From Trametes villosa (lineage: Eukaryota; Basidiomycota; Agaricomycetes; Polyporales; Polyporaceae): DNA of 64,000 nucleotides. Position 1 is the stretch's first letter. Each line of letters begins with the position of its first letter. The position numbers and the translations under genes are program-made. Below, in pieces: positions 32,519 to 42,596 of this stretch. The notes under the pieces are model-generated. The model had not been told where the DNA came from and did no database searches. It saw only the letters and a program-made list of their open reading frames with translations. The stretch is from NCBI GenBank assembly GCA_002964805.2, contig PUDQ02000003.1:3162001-3226000 (forward strand), in the 5' to 3' direction.

Positions 32519-33961
32519 GAGCTTGAGGCCAGGGAGCCCAAAGTAACACCCCAGGGTAGCCTGAAGTACACAGAAAAATCTGGAATCAAAGGATACACAT
32601 CCTGTGACTTCTATAGTTTCTGTTGTAGCTCACATAAGAAGATTTCTACTCAAACAGGGGTGCCCAGGATGAAAAAATCCAGCCCTAGAGAAGAAAATCC
32701 AGGCTATCGAAGCAGACGAGAAGAAGCGTCGCATGAGGGCGGCCCGCTTCACAGAGAAGAAGCGGAAGGCAGCAGGTGATTCCCGCAAAGCAGCTATCAA
32801 GCGCATGGTTACGAAGGCTAAACAGGAGGTTTACGCCCAGAGGCGGGAGGTACGCAGGCCTACATTTGGAACGGGCCTCGCGCGTGACAGACTTGTGCGC
32901 CCTCAGTTGTAGGGACAAAGTTATGACTGTGGGGCGGCCGCCCAGCCTCAGTAGGATCACTTGACAATCATATTTGTTGCATAGGAATGTCCTAGCTATG
33001 AAACTTCTGCTCTCAGAAAATATAGTATGCTAGAGATAATATTCTGCGCACAAATACAGGTGAGACGTAGACACTAGGAGGGATAGAGGATAGATCTGCC
33101 GTGTGTTCTGTGGAGGTGTAGAGCACCTGGCAGCCTAGAGGAGAAGGGAATCTCATACTCATAGACAACTGACTGACTGGAATATGGCCGACCATGACAC
33201 TTCCACCTGAACTCAGGCGAGCGACACAAGAAAGCCAGACTCTGGCAGATCAGAAAATCTGCAAGAGCATGAAACCCTCAACAGGAGCAGAGACAGTACA
33301 TCAGTCATGTCTGATGGGAGGTGGACAAGCTGAGGAATGTGCGTGCCACACAGCAGAGATAGCCTAACAGGAAGGCGAACTCTGCTGAAAAAGCACGCAC
33401 CGCAGCATGCCACACCCAGTCAGACAACAACAAATGTCTGAATCTCGCCGAAGGTCATAGCAGTGGTATAGGATGGAGATATGTGTTTCAGAACTAGGGG
33501 ACAATCCTCATGTCGACAATCATTGACGAGCTCTGCATAGGAGATCGGAAGGAGTGTTGACATTAGGAATGCACCCCAATTTAGAACCAATATCCCCACC
33601 CCATCGCCAAGACAGAAGGCGGGAAGGTTATCGCTGAACACTCACCTGCTACCCAAGACCACACACAGGTGAAGGAATCTACACCCGAGCCCTACCAGAA
33701 ACACACCGCAATGACACACGAAGGAGGCAGAAGGAGACAACATATGAGGGAAAACAGAAAGAGACAACATACGAAGAAAAGCAAGGGGAGACAAGAGCAA
33801 CCGCAGCAGTCATCACAGTCGACGGGGCGCCCGCACGGCGTGAGAACGGGGAGAAGATCAGGTGACTTCCCACACATCAGTCGGGGAGCGGGCAAGAAGG
33901 CTTCTCAACAACACCTATCACCCCGCACATCACCGCACACGCCCGCCCACCGTCGCCCACA

Positions 33962-34441
33962 ATGACCACCACCTCTGCTTCCCTCCCCGCCAGCACCAAC
34001 ACCCCCGCCTACCAGGTCTTTGCGCTGGAGCAGTACACCGTCTTTGTCTACGACGGCGGGGCGGACGACCACCGGGTCTACCCAGGACACCAGGTCCTGC
34101 TGCGCGAAGCGACGCTGGCGCGGAGCCTTGCGCCTTTCCATGGGCGCGTAATGTGGCCGATCAAGTTCCAGAGGGACTGGGTCATATTCGAGGTGCGGAG
34201 TTGCGAGGGACCACCGCGGAAGCTCTGCTTAGCAGTCCGCTATCGGAGGATTGGAGGATGGAGCCGGTATGTCGCCTGGGCGGCGCGCGGGTTCCTTTGG
34301 ACGATCTGTCTCCTCTCCCCGAACAACTTCAGCACCCCCGTCCCCTCCCAATACCACGCACCGCATAGCTACGAGTTGCAGCTACGCCCCGGGCTGACCA
34401 GCAGCACTGTTACTAGTTTACAGTCGGTTTGGTGGAAGTAG
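33962..34441 (+). CDS. Extra ORF 2 inside the gypsy-type element, unknown protein of 159 aa
   Basis: Intact frame ending 127 bp before the pol start. The first ~115 residues read like a globular domain (YQVFALEQYTVFVYDGG, VMWPIKFQRDWVIFEV); the tail is less convincing. No family was recognised. It is GC-rich compared with pol, like extra ORF 1. A short spliced form is possible because GT/AG pairs occur near the end. It may be an accessory gene of the element, a captured host fragment, or chance. Confidence 0.45.
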   Translation: MTTTSASLPASTNTPAYQVFALEQYTVFVYDGGADDHRVYPGHQVLLREATLARSLAPFHGRVMWPIKFQRDWVIFEVRSCEGPPRKLCLAVRYRRIGGWSRYVAWAARGFLWTICLLSPNNFSTPVPSQYHAPHSYELQLRPGLTSSTVTSLQSVWWK

Positions 34442-34567
34442 GCGGAAATTCTTTTGTATCGCGCGCATATATTCTGCATCGTCCCTGCTACGACGTTAAA
34501 CTGGCCATCGCCTAAGCCGCGCGCCCACACAGAAAGAATATCCGCACCCACAAAACGTAAAGAATAG

Positions 34568-37500
34568 ATGCTGACACCAGTCAACCCAATGCTGGACTCA
34601 GAGCCAGGAGATATACTGCTCTTGGTAGAGTTAGTAGACCCAGAGGAAGAAGCAAGAATTGAGAAGAGACAGGAGGAGATCGAGAGACGAAGGAATCAGG
34701 ATGGGACTCGAGTATATGGGGCCTACAAGCCTGTTGCTCAGAGAGTCAAACCAGTACCAGGAGTCTTCCCTGAAGATGCGCGTGTTATGCGCCAGTTTCC
34801 GGAGGACCCCTTGGACAGTCTACCGACACTCACGTGTCACCCACCAGAGTTTTACCCAACTCAGAAGCTCACTTGTGAACGCATGCAAGAGTTAAATATT
34901 AACTCGGATGGTTTCTTACTACCTGAAGAAGAGAAGCTGTTTCAGCACATCTTCTGCCTCAATGAGAAGGTTCTAGCCTTTGAGGAGTCAGACCGGGGAA
35001 CATTTAGGGAAGACTACTTCTCCCCTTATATTATCCCAACCATTCCGCATGTCCCATGGGTTGACAAGAATATTCCAATACCACCTGGGATCCGTGAGAA
35101 GGTGGTAGAACTTCTACGCTCCAAGATTGAAGCAGGAGTATATGAGCGAAGCCAGTCATCGTATCGCTCCAAGTGGTTTTGTGTACTAAAGAAGAATGGC
35201 AATTTGCGGCTGGTACACGACCTTCAGCCCTTAAATGCTATTACCATCAGAGATGCAGGTTTACCGCCTACCCTAGATGACTTTGTAGAGCCATTTGCAG
35301 GAAGGCAGTGCTACACCGTTCTGGATCTTTTCTGGGCATTTGATGCCAGGAAATTGGATCCAGTAAGCAGGGACCTTACAGCATTTCATTCACCGCTTGG
35401 ACTACTCCGTATTACTTCAATGCCTATGGGATTCACAAATTCACCTGCTGAATTCCAGGCATGCATGACTTTCATCCTGCAAGATGAAATCCCGCATGTT
35501 GCCAATGTGTTCATAGATGATCTGCCAATCAGAGGCCCTGACAGTCAGTACCTAGACAGCTCGGGACAGCCAGAGGTGCTACAAGAGAACCCTGGCATCC
35601 GTAGGTTTATCTGGGAGCATGCACTCGATGTACATCGCATACTCCACCGTGTAGGACACGCAGGCATCACCTTCTCAGGAGCAAAGGCGCAGATATGCAA
35701 GCCAGAAGTTATCATTGTCGGACAGAAGTGCACACCAGACGGAAGAGTTCCAGAGAACGATAAAGTGGAGAAAGTCCAGAATTGGCCAGTTCCGAAGACC
35801 GTCAAAGATGTACGAGGCTTCATTGGCCTGTGCGGAACTGTGCGTATCTGGATCAAGGACTTCTCAGAGAAGGTCCGCCCACTACGGGAACTGACACTGC
35901 TTAAAGCTGAGTTTATATGGGATGATCGTAGACAAAAGGCATTTGAGGAACTCAAGGAGCTCATAGCATCTGCTCCAGCCTTACGCCCTATCGACTACAC
36001 ATCGACCAACCCAGTTATACTGTCAGTAGACTCCAGCAAGTACGCAGTTGGATTTATTCTGTCACAGATTGACGACGATGGACGTCGCCGTCCAGCCCGT
36101 TACGGTTCACTGCCCATGAACGAGACAGAATCCAATTACAGTCAGCCAAAATTGGAGCTATATGGACTCTACCGTGCACTCAGAAGATGGAGACTGTACC
36201 TAGTAGGAATCAAGACCCTACATGTTGAGGTAGACGCCAAGTACATCAAGGGAATGTTGAATGAGCCGGATCTGCAGCCGAACGCGACAATCAATCGATG
36301 GATTCAGGGAATCCTTATGTTTGACTTCAAGTTGATTCACGTTCCGGCAGCCCAGCACAAGGGGCCAGATGCTCTGTCTCGACGTCCCCTTGGTGAAGGA
36401 GAAATAGCCGAAGAAGACGATGGAGATGAGTGGTTGGACAACATTGCGTTATTTGTCGGAACCACTCCAAAAGAAGTTAGGATGCAGTTTGAGGCCACGA
36501 GGCCTCAGCTAGACCCCGGGATGCCAGATGTCCTTCTTACAACTGACACAACACAAGATGTGACCTTACGCAGGATATCACACTTTCTGCAAACGCTGCA
36601 GGTACCGGAATTCCCTAACATGGGTGCCCGCTACAAATTCCTGAAGAAATGCCAACAATATTTTATGAAGGATGGCCTCATGTACCGGCGCTTCGCACAG
36701 CGTATGCCTGTCAGAATCATATTCTCAGTTGATGAGAGACAGAGGATCCTAGAGGAGGCACATGACCAGCTAGGACACAGAGGAGAGAAGGCAACTTTTG
36801 AGACAATACGCCTCCGATTCTTCTGGCCGTTCTACCACACAGACGTACGACATCATGTACGCTCATGCCGAGAGTGCCAGATCCGAAGTGTCAAGAAGGC
36901 AGAAGTACCGCTCATCATATCAACACCCGTAGACTTGTTCCACAAAGTTTATATGGATGTGATGTTCATGCCCACCGCTCATGGATATACGTGTATAGTT
37001 GCATGTAGAGATGATCTCTCAGGTGTTACAGAAGCTAGAGCCCTACGCAGTCCATCATCACGAGAGGTGGCCCGCTTCTTCTGGGAGCAGATAATATGTC
37101 GGTATGGTGCTGTTCATGTGGTCGTCACGGATAACGGATCCGAGACGAAGGGTGCCTTTGAGCTTTTAGTGCAGAAATACGGGATACACCATATCCGCAT
37201 CTCAGCATATAACTCGAAGGCGAATGGAGTAGTTGAACGAGGACATTTCATTTTGCGAGAAGCACTGGTGAAGGCATGTGAGGGGCAGATATCCAGGTGG
37301 CCAGAACTACTCCCGCATGCTGTGTTTGCGGACCGAGTCACCATCCGGAGGACCACTGGATTTAGCCCATACTTCCTGCTGCATGGAGTACACCCCACTC
37401 TTCCTATGGACCTTCGAGAGGCCACATTCATGGTTGAGGGGTTTAGGAGTAATATGTCGCATGCAGACCTTCTAGCGTTACGCATACGGCAGCTAGAGAG

Positions 37501-38023
37501 GCGACCCAGCGATGTTGCCAGGGCTGCCGAAGTTCTTCGAAAGACCAGACTTAACTCTAAGGAGCAGTTTGAGAAGAAGTTTGCTCACCGACTGCGAAGA
37601 GAAGCCTTTCAGGAGGGAGACCTAGTGTTAGTACGCAACACTGCCATCGAGAAGGAGATGAACCGCAAGCATAAGCCACGCTACCTAGGACCGTATCAGG
37701 TAGTTCGCCAGACATACAATGGAGCATATATCATCAAGGAGCTCAATGGTGATGTGTCAAGGGAAAGCGTAGCTGCATTCAGGCTTCTGGCATATCATCC
37801 ATCAGATCAAGGTCTAGAAAACCTTGTTACGGACTCCATTGAGGCGATAGCAGGATCACAACCACGCCCGATCCTGAACGAGGAGGAAGGAGACCTGGAA
37901 TGGAATGAGGAGACTAGCGAGAATTACCTAGATGGTGACAATGAGGAGAATGATGATGATGACGATGACCTGGATGATGAACCTATTGGGCACCGCACCA
38001 GGAGCCAACTTGGGAGAGGATAA
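34568..38023 (+). CDS. Pol polyprotein: reverse transcriptase, RNase H, integrase
   Basis: 1151 codons, separate from gag-pro. Reverse transcriptase comes first, with VLDLFWAFD carrying the first catalytic Asp and the FIDD box with Asp 317-318. RNase H follows (SVDSSKYAVGFILS and later VEVDAKYIKGML). The integrase zinc finger HX3H...CX2C (QLGHRGEKATF to CRECQ) precedes the catalytic core with Asp 797, Asp 855 (VTDNGSE) and Glu 890 (GVVERGH). A GPYQVV-type C-terminal motif is followed by an acidic tail; no chromodomain was seen. RT before integrase identifies the Ty3/gypsy type. It copies the element RNA into DNA and inserts it. All catalytic residues are present and the frame is unbroken, so the element could still be active. 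Confidence 0.93.
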   Translation: MLTPVNPMLDSEPGDILLLVELVDPEEEARIEKRQEEIERRRNQDGTRVYGAYKPVAQRVKPVPGVFPEDARVMRQFPEDPLDSLPTLTCHPPEFYPTQKLTCERMQELNINSDGFLLPEEEKLFQHIFCLNEKVLAFEESDRGTFREDYFSPYIIPTIPHVPWVDKNIPIPPGIREKVVELLRSKIEAGVYERSQSSYRSKWFCVLKKNGNLRLVHDLQPLNAITIRDAGLPPTLDDFVEPFAGRQCYTVLDLFWAFDARKLDPVSRDLTAFHSPLGLLRITSMPMGFTNSPAEFQACMTFILQDEIPHVANVFIDDLPIRGPDSQYLDSSGQPEVLQENPGIRRFIWEHALDVHRILHRVGHAGITFSGAKAQICKPEVIIVGQKCTPDGRVPENDKVEKVQNWPVPKTVKDVRGFIGLCGTVRIWIKDFSEKVRPLRELTLLKAEFIWDDRRQKAFEELKELIASAPALRPIDYTSTNPVILSVDSSKYAVGFILSQIDDDGRRRPARYGSLPMNETESNYSQPKLELYGLYRALRRWRLYLVGIKTLHVEVDAKYIKGMLNEPDLQPNATINRWIQGILMFDFKLIHVPAAQHKGPDALSRRPLGEGEIAEEDDGDEWLDNIALFVGTTPKEVRMQFEATRPQLDPGMPDVLLTTDTTQDVTLRRISHFLQTLQVPEFPNMGARYKFLKKCQQYFMKDGLMYRRFAQRMPVRIIFSVDERQRILEEAHDQLGHRGEKATFETIRLRFFWPFYHTDVRHHVRSCRECQIRSVKKAEVPLIISTPVDLFHKVYMDVMFMPTAHGYTCIVACRDDLSGVTEARALRSPSSREVARFFWEQIICRYGAVHVVVTDNGSETKGAFELLVQKYGIHHIRISAYNSKANGVVERGHFILREALVKACEGQISRWPELLPHAVFADRVTIRRTTGFSPYFLLHGVHPTLPMDLREATFMVEGFRSNMSHADLLALRIRQLERRPSDVARAAEVLRKTRLNSKEQFEKKFAHRLRREAFQEGDLVLVRNTAIEKEMNRKHKPRYLGPYQVVRQTYNGAYIIKELNGDVSRESVAAFRLLAYHPSDQGLENLVTDSIEAIAGSQPRPILNEEEGDLEWNEETSENYLDGDNEENDDDDDDLDDEPIGHRTRSQLGRG

Positions 38024-38053
38024 GAAGGAGATCGACCGGGGACGGCCGAGGAA

Positions 38054-38065
38054 CTGTGGGGCGGA
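38054..38065 (+). other. Polypurine tract of the gypsy-type element
   Basis: The purine-rich CTGTGGGGCGGA directly abuts the 3' LTR start at 38066. It is the expected primer for plus-strand DNA synthesis. Confidence 0.7.
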
Positions 38066-39610
38066 TGTCAAGCACCAAATTGGATTGGTACTGGGACAGG
38101 TCTCAGAGACCAGGGCAAAATTCCGTAATCAGCTGGACTATGACGGGCAGGCAGGTGACTGCGGGAGTGTACCCACACCATTCACAACCCAGGGACACTC
38201 GAAAAGGCACTGTCAATACACCAATACCCTGGTTTATACCATCAAACAGCAACCAAATACTGCCCCAAGAAGAATATTCCACCAATTCCCGTGCACACCA
38301 CCAATAATCTGTTAACCACTGCTAGAGCCTTCGTCCTATCATACTCTAGTCCCAGAGACTCTCCATGGAAAGTTCCAGAAGGTTCCGGCAAGTCCCAGAA
38401 GGTTCCGGCAAGTCCTAGTAGGTTCTAGTATATTCTGGTCACGGTGGAGGAAAGAAAGGTTCAGAATGCGCTAGAATATTCCGGAAGCTTCCAGAAAGTT
38501 CCGGGACCTTCTACCACATTCCAGTAGCTAGGAAGGGTCATATGTTGATACTTTGGGGTGGACGGAAGACTGGAGAATCTACCGGAACCACCCGGAATAT
38601 TCCGGAATATTCCGTACCCCACCCATGGTGCCCCAAACTACTCAGATAGGCAGAGAGAAAGTGCTAGAACATTCTAGGAGGTTCCATATGGACCCCATGA
38701 CCAGTAGCCACAGTTTCCTAGTATGGATGTATTTGCTTAGTCAGCGGCCCTTCAGAAAGGTATATAAGCCAGCCTGAAGGAGCCCCTCTAAAAAGAACCC
38801 CCAGTTTAGAACACACTCAGAAGCAGACAGCAGCAAGCAGCCTAGGCTTCACTAACTACTCAGACATATTCCCATAAGGCCAGCAAGAGCAGGGAGATTT
38901 GTAAGTAGCTTAGTCAGCAGGCGAGAAGATCGGCAAGTATTAGGTAAGGAGAGGATCAATCAGGCGAGTCCTAGACCCTCTACATCAGCACAGTAAGAGA
39001 ACGCACGTACGTCGCCATAGGTAAGGCGAAACTCTGCCCGATTTCGCATTGCGAGTGCGGGAAAGTCAGTGAAGCGCTCTAGGAGAGCACTCAGCAGCAG
39101 ACGGCTCTAGGAGGGCCACAGGAAATAACTCTTGGAGAGTTACCGCAGACGACTCTTGGAGAGTCCCAGTAGCAGGCTCTAGGAGAGCATTGCACAGTAG
39201 TACGGCTCTTGGAGAGCCCCGTAGCACAGTTCGTGGAGAACCTCAGTAGTAGACTCTAGGAGAGTCCCAGCAGCAGACTCTTGGAGAGTCGCATCAGAAG
39301 ACAAGCAACGGAGAGCTTAGTAGGAAGCTCTCACCCAGTCGTGAACAGACTAATTCTTTTACAGATCGTCAACGTCACCATCTCGGGTGTACCGGGTGTA
39401 TAGATTCAAGAACTAAGCATTGCGAACTCGGCGAAGCCTCTGTTGGAAAAACAGGAAACCCCACACGCTTTGCGGCAAGCTCGCGCTTCAAGGGACTAAT
39501 CACAACACCAACTCCCCTCGACATCGAAAACAAATTTCTGGACTCGACGTCGACCACGCCAACTACGACACAAATTCATCACTTAATCCCAAACCCCAAC
39601 GAGCACGACA
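38066..39610 (+). repeat. 3' LTR of the gypsy-type element
   Basis: 1545 bp, direct copy of 19987-21533. The heat-shock-like arrays, the TATA box (38761) and the hairpin row are conserved. About a dozen of the LTR differences fall in the first ~220 bp. The right flank continues directly into the coding frame of a LINE. Confidence 0.93.
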
Positions 39611-39611
39611 T

Positions 39612-40868
39612 CGCGCCGCCGTGCGGCTCTGCACTTTCGCGAACAACGCCGGGTCGAAGCATCCCCTGATCCCGCACGTCAAGCGTGCGAGCCGCACGTA
39701 CGTCAAGAGCCACCGGTCGGCGCTCCATGAGCTGCTCGACACGTACCGGGTATCCGCCACACCGGGCGCGCTAGAGGAGATACGCGCCTACCGCCACCAT
39801 CCGCGCTGGAAGGTCCCGCACAGTACGGAGGTGGCGGGCGACAAGCTTGCGGCTCTGGACGAGGAAGCACGTTGGGCGGCGAGGGGCGGTGTGAGGGTTT
39901 ACTCGGACGGATCGGACATCGACGGCGGTGTGGCAGCCGCGGCGGTTCTGTACCGCGAGGGGCGGGCGGGGACGAAGACCCTCCAGTTCTATCTGGGGCC
40001 CTCCTCAGATCACTCCGTCTACGAGGCGGAGATTGTGGGCACGGTGTTGGGGTCTACGCTGGTTCGGGCGGAGCGGCGCGCGGTGGAGCTGGCATCAGTG
40101 GCGCTGGACAACACCTCGTCCATTGACGCCTCGCTGCTGAGTACTTCTCGCCCCGGGCACTATCTCACTGACATGTTCATCTGCAGCGTCCGCGAGGCGA
40201 AAGCCAAGCACCGCGCGCTCGATCTGACGCTGCGCTGGGTGCCAGGGCATCTTGGTGTAGACGGCAACGAGGAGGCGGATAGCGCGGCGAAGGAGGCGGC
40301 GCAGGAGCGCGTCTCGAGCGCAATCCACCTCCTCCCTGCCTGTCTACGCAAACCCCTGCCACGCAGCGCGGCCAAGGCGCGTCAAGGCCACCTCGAGCGG
40401 CTGCAGAAGCGTGCCCGGGAGGAATGGGGCACGTCCCGGCGGGGCATCAAGTTGAAGGTCGTGTGCGGGACGCTGCACTCGAAGTGGTACGCGAAGCTAG
40501 TGGCCCCGCTCACCCGGCGGCAGGCGTGCCTGCTCATTCAGCTGCGCACTGGCAACGCGCCGCTCGCGGCGCACCTGCACCGCATCAACCGGGCGGATAG
40601 CGCGTCCTGCCCTGCCTGCGACAATGCGCCGGAGACGGTCGTCCATCTCCTCGTTCAGTGCCCGCGCTATGCGGCGGCGCGTTCGACGCACCTCGGGAGG
40701 CTGGGGCGCAATGGACGGAAGGTTGAGTACTTGCTCAACACGAAGGCGGCACTCGACCCTCTCTTCAAGTTCCTCAATGCGACGCGGCGTTTTCACGCGA
40801 CTTTCGGAGCCCTGACCGTCCCGAAGCCCGATGGCGGGGAAAGGCGCGGCGCGACGGGCACACGCTGA
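39612..40868 (+). CDS. LINE ORF2 C-terminal fragment: RNase H and CCHC zinc motif
   Basis: Partial at its 5' end. RNase H signatures are seen in order: VYSDGSDIDGGVAAA with the first Asp, SVYEAEIVG with the Glu, ALDNTSSIDA with the next Asp, and VPGHLGVDGNEEADSAAKEA with the final His/Asp. A CPACDNAPETVVHLLVQC motif (CX2C...HX4C) follows, as in the C-terminal region of fungal Tad1-type LINEs. The reverse transcriptase itself lies upstream of the truncation and is not in the window. RNase H would remove the RNA template strand during retrotransposition. The frame is intact to the stop. Confidence 0.85.
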   Translation, partial: RAAVRLCTFANNAGSKHPLIPHVKRASRTYVKSHRSALHELLDTYRVSATPGALEEIRAYRHHPRWKVPHSTEVAGDKLAALDEEARWAARGGVRVYSDGSDIDGGVAAAAVLYREGRAGTKTLQFYLGPSSDHSVYEAEIVGTVLGSTLVRAERRAVELASVALDNTSSIDASLLSTSRPGHYLTDMFICSVREAKAKHRALDLTLRWVPGHLGVDGNEEADSAAKEAAQERVSSAIHLLPACLRKPLPRSAAKARQGHLERLQKRAREEWGTSRRGIKLKVVCGTLHSKWYAKLVAPLTRRQACLLIQLRTGNAPLAAHLHRINRADSASCPACDNAPETVVHLLVQCPRYAAARSTHLGRLGRNGRKVEYLLNTKAALDPLFKFLNATRRFHATFGALTVPKPDGGERRGATGTR

Positions 40869-41468
40869 GCCGATCTCTCCCTCTCTCTGGTCTGCTGAGG
40901 TATCGCTGACCATCCCTGCACAGCTGAGCCTGCTTGCCTGAGGCGCGCCCTCCCCCCTTCCCTTTCCCCCTTCCCTCTGCTCTCTTATCTTTTATTGCTC
41001 TCGCTTCTTCCTCTCTCTCGTACTACGTGCGCTACGGCGCCATGCACTGCGGGCACCTATCCCGCTCCAGGAGCGGGGGAGTTCTGACGGCCGGTGGGGG
41101 ACCACCGGACGTACCCCTGACCGCGGCAAGAGGCAAAGACCCGGGGCTACGGCTACCTAATGCGCGGCAGGTTTACAACCCGACTGCCTTGCCTTCGATG
41201 GTCGGGAGGCCTGGGATGCGTGCTCGCAGTGCATGCCCCCCCCGCTACGGTACTACTAGCTCCCTCTCCACCCGCTCTACCTCGCGCCGCTCGGCGGTGT
41301 CACTACCCGGCTTCTGTCGGTCCTCGGTCGCCACTCACTTCCCCTTAGATACCCTCCTGTTTGCTGGGACCCTCGGGTCCCTTTTGTTGCGTCATGACCT
41401 TTTACTATTCAATTACATAGGGACAGTACAGTAGTTACTGCCTACCATAGGGCTCGGCCCTCACGGGC

Positions 41469-41474
41469 AATAAA
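41469..41474 (+). terminator. AATAAA polyadenylation signal of the LINE
   Basis: AATAAA about 10 nt before the A-rich tail at 41483-41500, as expected for a LINE copied from a polyadenylated RNA. Confidence 0.6.
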
Positions 41475-41500
41475 CGGGAGTTAAGAAAAAGAAGAAGAAG

Positions 41501-42182
41501 TTGAGCATCTGGCACACACGATAACGCGAGCCCGCCCACCGTAGCCATCCGTTCTCCAGAACAGGGGTCAGAGCGTGGAGAGCCATGGCCGCGAAGAAGG
41601 CTAGCCAATATCCGTAGCCACCGCACGCCTTCAGGTATGTCGTCCAGATATCCTTGCCGATGTGCCCGACTGCGCGCTTCTCTTCCTCCACCAGCTTCCT
41701 CGGCGTCTTCTTCTCGGGTACCGACTCTGGCTCAGCATGGGTGGCAGACGCGACGGTCGACCTGGTGTCAGAAGCAGCCAGAGAGCCCTGTGCGGTGCTA
41801 CTCTCGCCCACGTCGACGACCTCCTTTACCATCCCCACCGCGGTCTCCTCTTTCTCGTCAGTGGAGTCGGCAGCTCCGGACTGCACAAGCGTGTTGAGCA
41901 CGCCAGAACTGCGGAAGATTTCGTAGCTGCCAGAGTACTGCACGCGGCCATTGTTCAGGGAGACGATGTACTCTGCGCCGGGAGCGCATAGCTGCACGTG
42001 GTGAGAGACGAGAATGAGGGTGCGGCCGCGCATGAGGGCGCCCTTGAGGCATTCATGGTAGAGGTGGTGGGCCGTATGGGCGTCCACTGAGCGACGCTGT
42101 CAGTTACGGAGGGGGTACACACATTGACACACTCTGAGGGTGCTTACCGGCAGACAGCACATCGTCCAAGAACAGTACAGAG
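41501..42182 (-). pseudogene. ABCC transporter pseudogene, middle part (NBD1 end and start of TMD2)
   Basis: Continuation of the gene at 47487-50551 beyond the copia insertion. An exon remnant (42182-42148) carries Walker B (VLFLDD, then LSA). After a GT-AG intron, the exon from 42086 to 41501 continues with VDAHTAHHLY, the H-loop segment LILVSHH and an acidic linker, then the first helix of the second membrane domain (YWLAFFAAMALHAL). Coding sequence ends abruptly at the LINE tail, so the remaining TMD2 and NBD2 are missing from the window. Frame and splice sites are otherwise intact, which points to disruption by insertion and not by slow decay. Confidence 0.85.
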
Positions 42183-42187
42183 GCGCG
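42183..42187. repeat. Target-site duplication, left copy
   Basis: GCGCG immediately left of the copia element, identical to 47487-47491. Confidence 0.85.
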
Positions 42188-42584
42188 TGCGAGGGTTAGA
42201 GCCGGGCACGGGGGAGGTCTAGGGAGAAAGCAAAGGTGCTCAGCGTTCGTGGGCAAACGATGAGCGTGTATTAGAGTAGCTACCTAGGGAGAAAGCAAAG
42301 GTGCTACAATACAGTCAGTATGGTACGGTACGGACAGGGAATGCGAGTCTCACCTCAGCGTTCGTGGGCGAACGATGAGGTGGGCGAGAGGCCATCGCGA
42401 GGTATAAGTGAGCGAGGGCGGGCGCCACAATCGGATGTGCGCGCGATAGGATCTGCGCGCACACAGGCGCGCACGCTTTGAACACGAGTAAACGAATGTA
42501 TGTAACGAGAGTGTAAGTAAAGCTAACGAGCGTAAGTGCGGAGTTCAAACGGTAAGTAACGGTATAGTAGGACGATACACAACA
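42188..42584 (-). repeat. 3' LTR of the copia element
   Basis: 397 bp. On the plus strand it starts TGCGAGGG and ends ACAACA. It contains a duplicated GGGAGAAAGCAAAGGTGCT block and two copies of a CGTTCG-TGGG-CGAACG hairpin, one of which carries the only mismatch found to the other LTR (gggcaaacg). Confidence 0.95.
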
Positions 42585-42596
42585 CGCCCCCTCAAA
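42585..42596 (-). other. Polypurine tract of the copia element
   Basis: Minus-strand TTTGAGGGGGCG ends directly at the 3' LTR and overlaps the stop codon of the gag-pol ORF. Confidence 0.7.

Larger units (their letters stand above)
30411..33961. other. Second spacer: degenerate repeats and promoter-like region
   Basis: Holds the diverged repeats at 30760-31800 and the GAA-array/TATA region at 32383-32518. From about 33660 a purine-rich, AAGGAGA-like stretch leads up to the next ORF. No other gene was recognised. Confidence 0.5.
19987..39610 (+). mobile_element. 19.6-kb Ty3/gypsy-type LTR retrotransposon
   Basis: Bounded by 1547-bp (19987-21533) and 1545-bp (38066-39610) direct LTRs starting TGTCAAG and ending GACA. 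It encodes Gag with zinc knuckle and protease (21651-25580) and Pol with RT, RNase H and integrase in gypsy order (34568-38023). A primer-binding-site candidate follows the 5' LTR and a purine tract precedes the 3' LTR. By eye the LTRs differ at roughly 30 positions, so the insertion is older than the copia element nearby. No perfect target-site duplication flanks it: GCGCGT on the left, TCGCGC on the right. About 9 kb separate gag-pro from pol. Gag and Pol prefer A/T-ending codons whereas the two extra ORFs are GC-rich. Confidence 0.92.
39611..41500 (+). mobile_element. 3' part of a LINE (non-LTR retrotransposon)
   Basis: Contains the end of the LINE reverse-transcriptase polyprotein (RNase H and a C-terminal zinc motif), a 3' UTR of about 600 bp, an AATAAA at 41469 and an A-rich tail (aagaaaaagaagaagaag) ending at 41500. 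Directly after the tail the sequence is ABC-transporter coding sequence on the other strand, so the LINE was inserted into that gene. Its 5' part is absent: at 39611 it meets the gypsy 3' LTR. Confidence 0.85.

Noticed and set aside
32435..32779. 114-codon open frame next to the internal promoter-like region
   Set aside because: It starts upstream of the TATA box within the GAA-unit array, and the translation is Lys/Glu/Arg-rich from repetitive purines with no domain.
40934..41434. 166-codon frame after the LINE stop codon
   Set aside because: It lies in the LINE 3' UTR between the ORF stop and the AATAAA/A-rich tail; the translation has no domain.
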